Of a stretch of 64,000 bases of DNA, positions 56,530 through 64,000 are shown in pieces. The position numbers were made by a program, and so were the translations under genes. Origin of the DNA: Streptomyces profundus (GTDB taxonomy: Bacteria; Actinomycetota; Actinomycetes; Streptomycetales; Streptomycetaceae); assembly GCF_020740535.1 (NCBI RefSeq), contig NZ_CP082362.1, positions 6,507,501-6,571,500 on the forward strand, given 5' to 3'. The notes beneath the pieces are model-generated. The model worked only from the letters and a program-made list of their open reading frames with translations, searched no databases and was not told where the DNA came from. How positions within the stretch are numbered: position 1 is the stretch's first letter; each line of letters opens with the position of its first letter.

Positions 56530-59500
56530 CCGCCGGAACCGGAGTCGAGGCCACGGCCGAGACGGAGAAGCTGCGGCACTATCTGCGGCGCGCGCTCGCC
56601 GACGCCAGGTCCGCCTCCCGACGCGTGGCGGAGCTGGAGGCCGCCGCCGGCGAGCCGATCGCCATCGTCGGGATGGCGTGCCGGCTGCCCGGCGGCGCCG
56701 ACACCCCGGAGAGGCTCTGGGAGTTGGTGCGTGAGGGCCGCGACGCCGTCACCGGCTTCCCCACCGACCGGGGCTGGGACCCGGAGCTCTACGACGAGGA
56801 CCCGGACCGGCCCGGCCGTTCCTACACCCGCGAGGGAGGCTTCCTCGACGACCCGTCCGGGTTCGACGCGGAGTTCTTCGGCATCAGCCCTCGGGAGGCG
56901 CTGGCCGCCGACCCGCAGCAGCGGCTGCTGTTGGAGGTCGCCTGGGAGGCCGTCGAGCGGGCCGGGATCGACCCGAGGGCGCTGCGTTCCACCCGCACCG
57001 GGGTCTTCGCCGGCGTCGCCGGGCGCGACTACGGCACCGGATTCCACCGGCTGCCGGCCGAGTTGGAGGGATATCTGATCGTCGGAGCCGCCACCAGCGT
57101 GGCCTCCGGCCGGATCGCCTACACGTTGGGCCTTGAGGGGCCGGCGGTGACGGTGGACACGGCGTGCTCCTCGTCGTTGGTCGCGGTGCATCTGGCCACC
57201 CGGTCGCTGCGCTCGGGCGAGTCGGACCTGGCCCTGGCCGGCGGGGCGGCGGTCATGGCGACGCCCACCGCCTTTGTCGACTTCTCGCGGCAGCGGGGGC
57301 TGGCTCCTGACGGGCGGTGCAAGTCGTTCTCGGCGGCGGCCGACGGGACGGGGTGGGGCGAGGGCGCGGGGCTGCTCCTGTTGGAGCGGCTCTCCGACGC
57401 CCAGCGGAACGGTCATCCGGTGCTCGCGGTGATCCGGGGGAGTGCGGTCAACCAGGACGGCGCGTCCAACGGCCTGACCGCCCCGAGCGGTCCTGCCCAA
57501 CAGCGGGTGATTCGGCAGGCGTTGGCGAATGCCGGGCTTGCGGCTCATGAGGTGGACGCGGTGGAGGCGCATGGGACGGGGACGCGTCTGGGCGATCCGA
57601 TCGAGGCGCAGGCGCTGCTGGCCACCTATGGCCAGGATCGTGAAGTGCCGCTGTGGTTGGGGTCGTTGAAGTCCAACATCGGGCACACCCAGGCCGCCGC
57701 CGGCGTCGCCGGGATCACCAAGATGGTCATGGCATTACGCGCGGGGCTACTGCCCCGAACCCTGCATGTCGATGAGCCGTCCGAGCATGTGGACTGGTCG
57801 GCGGGCAGCGTCGAGCTGTTGACGGAGGCGCGGCCCTGGCCTGAGGCCGACCGGCCGCGCCGCGCCGCCGTGTCATCGTTCGGCGTCAGCGGCACCAACG
57901 CCCACCTCATCCTCGAACAGCCCCCGACCGCACCGGAGTCGGCGCCATCCGACGAGGCGCCGAGCGCGCCAGCGGTGATCCCCTGGACGCTCTCCGCCCG
58001 CAGCCCCCAGGCCCTGGCGGCGCAGGCCGCGCGGCTCGGGGAGGTCCACGCCGACCCCCGGGACATCGCGGCGACCCTGCTGGACACCCGGACCGCGTTC
58101 GAGCATCGGGCGGTGGTCATCGGCAACGACCTCGACGAACTCCGCGTGGGGCTGGCCGCCCTGGCGTCGGGGCTCCCCTCCGCCCGGCTGGTGACCGGAC
58201 GGGTGACGGAGGGAGAGGTCGCGTTCCTCTTCACGGGTCAGGGCAGTCAACGTGTCGGGATGGGGGCTGAACTCCACCGTGTGTTCCCGGTGTTCGCCGG
58301 GGTCTTTGACGAGGTGTGTGCCGAAGTGGACGGGCGGTTGGCCGGGTTGGCGGTTCGTTCGCTTCGGGAGGTGGTGTTCGACGTGGGGGAGCCGGATGCC
58401 GTCCACCGTACGATCCACACGCAGCCGGCGTTGTTCGCGATCGAGGTGGCGTTGTTCCGGTTGTTGGAGAGCCTGGGTGTGGTTCCGGATTCGGTGGCGG
58501 GTCATTCGGTGGGGGAGATCGCGGCGGCGCATGTGGCGGGTGTGTTGTCGTTGGCGGATGCCGTGGCATTGGTGTCGGCGCGGGCTCGGTTGATGGATGG
58601 TCTGCCGTCGGGTGGTGCGATGGTGGCGGTTGAGGCGGTGGAGGAGGAGGTTCTTCCGTTGCTTTCGTCGGTGGTGGGTGTCGCGGCGGTGAACGGGCCT
58701 CGTGCGGTGGTGGTTTCGGGGGAGGCGGCGGCGGTTGCGGCGGTGGGTGAGCATTTTCGGGGTCTGGGGCGGAAGACCACGTCGCTCAAGGTGTCGCATG
58801 CCTTCCATTCGCCGTTGATGGATCCGATTCTTGAGGAGTTCGCGGCCACGGCCCGTCGGCTCACGTATCACGCGCCGCGTATTCCATTGGTGGCGGGTGG
58901 GGATGTCACCGATCCCGATCACTGGGTGCGGCATATCCGCGAGCCCGTCCGCTTCCACGACACCGTCCAGGCCCTCGCCCCGCACACCAGCGGCTGGATC
59001 GAGATCGGCCCCGACCCCGTCCTCACCACCCTGGCCCAGAACGCGCTTCCGACCGGGCCCGCCTTCGCCGCCACGCTCCAGAGGGACCGGCCCGAGGTGG
59101 AGACGGTGCTGGCGGCGCTCGGGCAGCTGCATGCGCGCGGCACACCGGTGGACTGGCGGCGGGTGCTGGCCGAGACGGGCCGCCCGACCGGCGCCCGGGT
59201 GGAGTTGCCGACGTACCCCTTCCAACGCGAGCGGTACTGGCTCGACGCGGTCGCGTCCCCCGCACCCGAGGCCGACGGCGCCCGCACCGCCCCCGTGGCC
59301 GGGCCCATGTCCGCCGCCGACCTGCCCACGCTGGTCCGCGCCGAGGCCGCCGCCGTGCTCGGCCACCCCGACGCCCAACGGCTCGACCCGGAACGGCCGT
59401 TCCTCGAAATGGGCTTCGACTCCCTCACGGCGGCCCAGCTGCGCGCCAGGCTGGCCACCGCCACCGGGCTGCGGCTTCCCGTCTCCACCATCTTCGATCA

Positions 59501-60440
59501 CCCCACCCCCCGCGCGCTGGCCGCCCACCTGGAGGCCCTGCGCGCCTCCGGCGACGCGCGGCCCGAAGGGCCGGTCGGCGGCGGTGAGGGCGACGCGCTG
59601 GCCACCCTCTACCGGGAGCTGTGCGCGGCCGACCGGTTCCAGGAGGCCGCCCAGGTGCTGACGGCGGCCTCCGCCCTCCGGGCCGGCTTCGGCGCGGAGT
59701 CCGCCGGCGATCACCGGCCGATCCCCGTCCGGCTCAGCGAGGGGCGGGCCCGGCCCCGGCTGATCTGCCTGCCGTCGCTCAGCGCGGCCTCGGGGCCGCA
59801 CGAGTACGCGCGGTTCGGCCGCTCGTTCCAGGAGGCGCGGGAGGTGCTGGCGCTGCCGTCCCCCGGCTTCGCGGCGCACGAGGAGCCGCCGGACAGCTAT
59901 GAGACCTACCGCCTGCTCCTGGCCGAGGCCGTGCGTGGCGCCGTGGGGGACGAACCCTTCGTCCTGGTGGGCCGCTCCATCGGCGGCTGTGTGGCGCACG
60001 CGGTGGCGGGTGCGCTTGAGGAGTCGGGACCGGCTCCGGCCGGCGTCGTCCTCATCGACACCTATCCCGTGGACGCCGGCGAACAGGACGGCATGGACTG
60101 GTGGTTGCCCGCCATGACGGCGGGCACGCTCGACCGGATCGACAGGTTCGGCCCACCCCTGGAACGCCACAACCTCACCGCGATGGGCGCCTACCAGCGG
60201 CTCTTCGCCGGCTGGCAGCCCAAGCCCAGCACGGTGCCGACCCTGCTGGTCCGGGCCGCGCAGCCGCTGCCAGGCGCGCTGCCGGCGCAGGGCCCGAGCG
60301 CGGAGTGGCGGGCGTTCTGGCCGCTGCCACACGACGCGGCCGAGGTCCCGGGCGACCACTTCACCGTGCTGGAGGACCACTCCGAGTCCACCGCCGCCGC
60401 GGTCGCCGACTGGCTCGACGGCCTGTCGACGCCCGCCTGA
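56526..60440 (+). CDS. Type I modular PKS D: extender module 6 and thioesterase
   Basis: A protein of 1,304 residues: N-terminal docking coil (1-42), KS (C214), malonyl AT (S661 in GHSVGE, HAFHS from 758), ACP (S966) and a C-terminal type I thioesterase with nucleophile S1151 in GRSIGG, acid D1178 (LIDTYP) and H1278 ([10 protein letters not shown]). No reductive domain is present, so the last beta-keto group is kept and the chain is released by the TE as a lactone, pyrone or acid. A TTA codon lies at 57735. The ATG overlaps the PKS C stop, consistent with one polycistronic message from PKS A to PKS D. Confidence 0.97.
58219..59034 (+). repeat. AT repeat, module 6 malonyl AT (pair with module 3)
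   Basis: The partner of 44914-45729, offset 13,305 bp, in another gene of the cluster. A handful of base differences are visible, for example near the LAGLAVRSL segment. Confidence 0.85.
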
Positions 60441-60447
60441 GTCCCCG

Positions 60448-60467
60448 CCGGGCCGCCCCCGGCCCGG
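60448..60467 (+). terminator. Short GC hairpin after the PKS genes
   Basis: A perfect 7-bp stem (CCGGGCC/GGCCCGG) with a 6-nt loop just beyond the PKS D stop. It may reduce readthrough into the oxidoreductase gene. There is no T-tract. Confidence 0.4.
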
Positions 60468-60517
60468 CCCCCCCGTGCCCGACCCCGAGAACACCCACAG
60501 AGAGGACGCCACGTCGC

Positions 60518-61396
60518 ATGCATCCCTTCCGGTTCGCGGTCACCCTGCTCCAGGTATCAGGCGCCAAGGAATGGGCGGACACCTGCCGCCAGATCGAGTC
60601 GCTCGGCTATGACGTCATCCTCGTGCCCGACCATCTGGGCAAGCCCTCGCCCTTCCCCTCGCTGGTGTCCGCCGCCCAGCTCACCTCGCTGCGGGTGGGG
60701 AGCTTCGTGCTGAACACCGGCTTCTACCACCCGGACATGCTGGCCCGCGACATCACCACCACCGACCAACTCACCGGCGGACGCCTTGAGGTGGGCCTGG
60801 GCACGGGCTACGCGCACCCCGAGTTCCACGCCCTCGGCCTCGACCCCGGCAGCCCGCGCGACCGGGTCAACCAGCTGGAGCGCACCGTCAAGGCGCTCGA
60901 CGCGACCCTCAACGATCCGGCCACCGAGCCGGCCAAGGCACAGCCCTCGGTGCCGCTGCTGATCGCGGGCAACGGCAACCGGGTGCTGCGGCTGGCGGCC
61001 GAGAAGGCCGACATCGTGGGCTTCATCGGCGGGGCGTACGACCCCGACAGCCCGGAGGGGCTGCGCGCCGTGTCCTACGAGGTGTTCGACGAGCGGGTCG
61101 CGTACTTCTCCCGGGTCTCCGCGCACCGCAGCCCCGCCGTGGAACGCAACTTCCTGGTCCAGCGCGTCATCGTGACCGACGACCGGGAGGCGGCGGTCCA
61201 GGAACTGGCGCCCCAGTACCCGTTCCTGACCGTGGACGAGGTGCGTCACGCGCCGGTGCTGCTGATCGGCACCGTCGACGAGATCATCGCCGAGGTGCGC
61301 GAGATGCGGGAGCGCTGGGGCATCTCCTACATCAGCGTTCTTGAGCCGTTCATCGACTCCTTCGCTCCGGTGGTGGAGGCCCTGCGCGGCACCTGA
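60518..61396 (+). CDS. LLM-class (luciferase-like) F420- or flavin-dependent oxidoreductase
   Basis: A protein of 292 residues with the TIM-barrel signatures of the bacterial-luciferase superfamily: FRFAVTLLQV at the start, LGYDVILVPDHLG, RLEVGLGTGYAHPEF (cofactor pocket) and PLLIAGNGNRVLRLAAEKAD. It resembles the small F420-dependent branch (TIGR03621-like, from memory). ATG 60518 follows GAGAGGA. It lies 77 bp after the PKS on the same strand and is the only clear tailoring enzyme in view, so it may reduce or oxidise the polyketide. Its last 70 bp overlap the 3' end of the convergent HxlR gene. Confidence 0.9.
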   Translation: MHPFRFAVTLLQVSGAKEWADTCRQIESLGYDVILVPDHLGKPSPFPSLVSAAQLTSLRVGSFVLNTGFYHPDMLARDITTTDQLTGGRLEVGLGTGYAHPEFHALGLDPGSPRDRVNQLERTVKALDATLNDPATEPAKAQPSVPLLIAGNGNRVLRLAAEKADIVGFIGGAYDPDSPEGLRAVSYEVFDERVAYFSRVSAHRSPAVERNFLVQRVIVTDDREAAVQELAPQYPFLTVDEVRHAPVLLIGTVDEIIAEVREMRERWGISYISVLEPFIDSFAPVVEALRGT

Positions 61397-61803
61397 GGGG
61401 CCACCACCGCCTCCGTGACGGTGTCCTCCCTGCTGTCGTACGCCTCGCGCGCCCTGCTGATGGCCGTCCCGTGCCGCTCCGCCCAGGCGATCAGCGCGGC
61501 GAGCGAGGCATGCAGTTCGACGGCCATGTCGGTGAGCGTGTACTCGACCTTGGGCGGCACCGTCGGATAGACGGTGCGGACCAACAGGCCGTCACGCTCC
61601 AAATGCCGCAGGGTCAGCGTGAGCATGCGTCTGCTGATGCCATCGACCCTGCGCTCCAGCTCGGTATAGCGAATCGGGCCGTCAGCGGTCGCCACGATGA
61701 TCTGCGCGCTCCACTTTCCACCCACCTGACCGATTACCTCGCGTAAGGGACAGGCTTCCGGAGGGACGTCGCTCACCGGCACATCGGTGTTCCTCTGGAA
61801 CAT
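61327..61803 (-). CDS. HxlR-family winged-helix regulator
   Basis: A protein of 158 residues with the HxlR pattern: a conserved Cys in CPLREVIGQVGGKWS, YTELERRVDGISRRMLTLTLRHLERDGL and the wing YPTVPPKVEYTLT. HxlR proteins are small dimeric regulators, some redox- or aldehyde-responsive through that Cys. AAAGGGGG precedes ATG 61803. It is divergent from the MFS exporter, which it probably represses. Its 3' end lies antisense within the oxidoreductase gene, a 70-bp convergent overlap. Confidence 0.93.
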   Translation of the reverse strand: MFQRNTDVPVSDVPPEACPLREVIGQVGGKWSAQIIVATADGPIRYTELERRVDGISRRMLTLTLRHLERDGLLVRTVYPTVPPKVEYTLTDMAVELHASLAALIAWAERHGTAISRAREAYDSREDTVTEAVVAPQVPRRASTTGAKESMNGSRTLM

Positions 61804-61928
61804 GAAAATTCCCCCTTTCAGCGGGCCATCTGCTCACAGAAAATGTCCTCTGTCACAAGTCGTACCCGAAGTGTGCCCGCCTCTGACGCCGGGCACCGAC
61901 GTGAGACTCCCCACTGAAAGACTTCTCC
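61804..61928. promoter_or_regulatory. Divergent promoter region, HxlR regulator and MFS exporter
   Basis: A 125-bp gap, noticeably AT-richer than its surroundings, between two divergent starts. It must carry both promoters and probably the HxlR operator, though I could not pick out a convincing inverted repeat. Confidence 0.6.
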
Positions 61929-63419
61929 GTGAACCCAACTCCCGCTCGACAGGGGTCCGGCCGGGCCCTGGGGCTGCTGGCCTTCGCCCAGTTCATCGTC
62001 GCCATCGACTACAACATCGTCTATGTCGCCCTACCCGACATCGGCCGCGAACTCAACTTCTCCGCACAGTCCCTACAGTGGGTGGTCACGGCCTACGCGG
62101 TCGCGTTCGGTGGGTTGCTGCTGCTCGGCGGGCGTGCCGCCGACCGGCTCGGCCCACGGCGCATGTTCCTCTCGGCCCTCCTCGTCTACGGCGTCGCCTC
62201 GCTGGTCGGCGGGCTCACCACCTCCGGTGAGGTGCTCGTCGCCGCCCGGGCGGTGCAGGGCCTGGGCGGCGCCTTCCTGTTCCCGGCCACGCTCAAACTG
62301 ATCAACACCACCTTCGACGAAGGCCCGGCGCGCAACCGCGCGTTGGCCACCTGGGGTGCGGCGGGCAGCGCGGGCCTGGCCTTCGGCGCGCTGCTCGGCG
62401 GCGTGCTCACCGAGTACCTCGGCTGGGCGTGGGTGTTCTTCGTGAACGTGCCCCTCGCCCTGGCCGCCGCCTTCGCCGCGCCGCGCTGGCTGCGGCCCGA
62501 CTCGCCCGCCGAGCGGGGCAGCGGCTTCGACGTGCCGGGCGCGCTGATCGCCACCGCCGGTGTCACCCTGCTCGTCCTCGGCCTGGTCAGCGGCCCCGAG
62601 GCGGGCTGGCTCTCGGTCCGGGGGGCCGGTTCGCTGGTCGCCGGGCTGGCGCTGCTCGGGGTGTTCCTGCTCGTGGAGCGCCGCACCAGGGACCCGCTGG
62701 TGCCGCTGCGCATGTTCGGCAACCGGAGCCTGGTCGCGGCGATGCTGGTGATCTTCCTCTATCTGGGTGTCACCAGCGGCCAGTACTACCTCTTCACCAC
62801 CTACCTCCAGAACGTCCTGGACTACGAGGCGCTGGCCGCCGGGTTGGCGTTCCTGCCGCCCGGGCTGCTGAGCGCCCTGGGCGGCGGCCCGGTGGCCGCC
62901 TGGCTGGTGAACCGCCTGGGCACCCGCACGACGCTGACGATCGGCATGCTGATCACCGGCGTCGGACTGGCCATGGTGGCCCTCGCCTTCAGCGCCGACG
63001 GCTCCTTCCTGGCCCTGCTGCCCGGCATCGTGGTCTGGGGGCTGGGCGGCGGTGTGGCGTTGACCACCCTGTTCGTCTCGGCGGCCTCGGGCGTCGCCCC
63101 CCAGGAGCAGGGCATCGCCTCCGCGATGGCCTCCACCGCGCAGCAGATCGGCGCCGCCGTCGGGCTCGCGGTGATCGTCGCCGTGGCCAACGCCGGTCTC
63201 GACACCGGGGCGTCCGACCTCCCGACCGGCGAGGTGGTCGACGGGCTGCGCACGGCCGGTCTTGTCGGCGCTGGCATCGCGGTGGCCGGGGCGCTGATCG
63301 CGCTGGCCATCAGGCCGCCGGCGGCGCCGGCGCCGGCCCCCGTGCCTGACGCCCCCGCGGCCGTCCCGGACGAACCGGGCGCCGGGGAGGTGACCGGAAG
63401 CGGTCGACGTGTGAGCTGA
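61929..63419 (+). CDS. MFS exporter, DHA2 (14-helix, EmrB/QacA) family
   Basis: A protein of 496 residues with about 14 hydrophobic helices, the helix-1 motif FIVAIDYNIVYVALPDIGREL, WVVTAYAVAFGGLLLLGGRAADRLG (motif A) and an ARAVQGLGGAFLFP segment (motif B type). DHA2 pumps export drugs with protons. Beside a polyketide cluster it is the likely self-resistance/export pump. The GTG start has only a weak GAAAGA upstream. The tail is Ala/Pro-rich and cytoplasmic. Confidence 0.94.
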   Translation: MNPTPARQGSGRALGLLAFAQFIVAIDYNIVYVALPDIGRELNFSAQSLQWVVTAYAVAFGGLLLLGGRAADRLGPRRMFLSALLVYGVASLVGGLTTSGEVLVAARAVQGLGGAFLFPATLKLINTTFDEGPARNRALATWGAAGSAGLAFGALLGGVLTEYLGWAWVFFVNVPLALAAAFAAPRWLRPDSPAERGSGFDVPGALIATAGVTLLVLGLVSGPEAGWLSVRGAGSLVAGLALLGVFLLVERRTRDPLVPLRMFGNRSLVAAMLVIFLYLGVTSGQYYLFTTYLQNVLDYEALAAGLAFLPPGLLSALGGGPVAAWLVNRLGTRTTLTIGMLITGVGLAMVALAFSADGSFLALLPGIVVWGLGGGVALTTLFVSAASGVAPQEQGIASAMASTAQQIGAAVGLAVIVAVANAGLDTGASDLPTGEVVDGLRTAGLVGAGIAVAGALIALAIRPPAAPAPAPVPDAPAAVPDEPGAGEVTGSGRRVS

Positions 63420-63431
63420 CGCACCCGTCGA

Positions 63432-63468
63432 GCCGAGAGACCGCCCGACCGCCGGGCGGTCTCTCGGC
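63432..63468 (+). terminator. Strong hairpin after the MFS gene
   Basis: A perfect 15-bp inverted repeat (arm GCCGAGAGACCGCCC) with a 7-nt loop begins 13 bp after the MFS stop. It is a clear intrinsic-type terminator, separating the exporter from the LAL regulator. Confidence 0.9.
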
Positions 63469-63649
63469 ATGCCCCGGACCGGGGTCGAAACCGCGTCCCG
63501 GCTCATGTCCCCACCAAGGCGGCGTGTAACCGGCAGGCACTTCGTGCGAGCATGGAAGAACGGGGAATCGGAAAATCCGGAGAGGCGTCCGGGCGGCGGC
63601 GGGGCGGGGTCGGGGGTAACAGGAACGCAGCCTAGGAGGATGTTTACTG

Positions 63650-64000
63650 GTGAATGCCGGCCATTATCAGATTGACCGGAATGGCCGCGGTGGCCCGCCT
63701 CATCCGGCCGCCCGCGGAAGAGAATTCACGGCGCTGAACTCCCTGCTCTCCGAAGCTCTCCGGGGGACGGGACGCGTCGCATGGATCAACGGCCCGCTCG
63801 CCAGCGGCAAGACCGAGCTGTTGAACGCCCTCGCGCAACGGGCGGCGCACTCGGGCGCGTTGACCCTGACGGCGACCTGCTCGGCCCAGGACCAGAGCGG
63901 CCCGCTCGGCGTCATCTCCCAACTGCTCCTGAGCGGCGGCGAGTTACCCATCGACCCGGCGGCCTCCGGCTCGGGCTCGGCCGAGGACATCTCCTTCGAG
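63650..64000 (+). CDS. LAL/LuxR-type regulator, N-terminal part (runs off the right edge)
   Basis: 117 residues are visible. After an N-terminal lead, the segment FTALNSLLSEA precedes a P-loop (WINGPLASGKTELLNALA) and CSAQDQSGPLGVISQLLL, the usual opening of large LuxR-family ATPase regulators (LAL) found in macrolide and polyene clusters. These activate PKS transcription through a C-terminal LuxR helix-turn-helix, which lies outside the window. GTG 63650 has AGGAGG at 10-nt spacing. Codon 99 (63944-63946) is TTA, so translation should need the bldA leucyl tRNA, a common switch for pathway activators. Confidence 0.88.
   Translation, partial: MNAGHYQIDRNGRGGPPHPAARGREFTALNSLLSEALRGTGRVAWINGPLASGKTELLNALAQRAAHSGALTLTATCSAQDQSGPLGVISQLLLSGGELPIDPAASGSGSAEDISFE

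Noticed and set aside
63640..63675. Short 11-codon ORF overlapping the LAL start
   Set aside because: It begins at an ATG touching the AGGAGG meant for GTG 63650 and stops after 11 codons. It could be a leader peptide but nothing supports that.

Overview
The window is high-GC actinobacterial DNA, almost certainly from Streptomyces or a close relative. The evidence is the GC-rich third codon positions, GTG starts, ATGA/GTGA start-stop overlaps, rare TTA codons sitting in regulators and PKS genes, a textbook CebR operator, and the gene families present. No rRNA, tRNA, CRISPR array, insertion sequence or prophage was seen. All functions are read from sequence motifs; nothing was searched against a database.

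Region 1 (1-14194) looks like a multi-component signalling or conflict locus. It holds a macro-domain protein with a helical N-terminal adaptor, a small radical-SAM protein, and a tightly overlapped plus-strand operon: Ser/Thr kinase with membrane helices, a membrane/coiled-coil protein of unknown family, a Clp-type AAA+ ATPase, and a zinc-ribbon/FHA protein. Facing it tail to tail is a minus-strand operon: a CHAT-protease/helical-repeat protein, a DUF2384-like (MbcA-type) antitoxin and a RES-domain toxin. This is the best candidate in the window for an undescribed system.

Region 2 (14343-24637) is mostly metabolism and envelope signalling. It contains a secreted AA10 copper monooxygenase under a CebR box; a SigE-family ECF sigma operon whose secreted and membrane-anchored proteins share the same extracytoplasmic domain; a lone dxr; a nucleobase/nucleoside deaminase facing an Lrp regulator; and a GntR regulator followed by a coupled operon (isochorismatase-fold amidase, NCS2 permease, barbiturase/cyanuric acid hydrolase, alpha/beta hydrolase) for uptake and opening of a pyrimidine- or triazine-type ring.

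Region 3 (24663-29979) holds a VTC-domain / DUF4956 / CotH operon next to an OmpR-type two-component system. An 8+3+8 bp direct repeat lies upstream of the VTC gene as a probable response-regulator site.

Region 4 (30361-64000) is a type I modular polyketide cluster. Four collinear synthases carry a KSQ loading module and six extender modules: PKS A, KSQ-AT(mM)-ACP / KS-AT(M)-DH*-KR-ACP; PKS B, KS-AT(M)-DH*-KR-ACP / KS-AT(M)-KR-ACP; PKS C, KS-AT(mM)-DH-KR-ACP / KS-AT(mM)-ACP; PKS D, KS-AT(M)-ACP-TE (M malonyl, mM methylmalonyl, * catalytic His missing). They are followed by an LLM-class oxidoreductase, an HxlR regulator, a DHA2-type MFS exporter and the start of a LAL/LuxR activator that contains a TTA codon. 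The predicted chain is 9,11,13-trihydroxy-3,5-dioxo-4,6-dimethylpentadec-6-enoyl, released either as a 14-membered macrolactone or as a 4-hydroxy-2-pyrone. The AT domains are near-identical in pairs, a sign of recent duplication or gene conversion.
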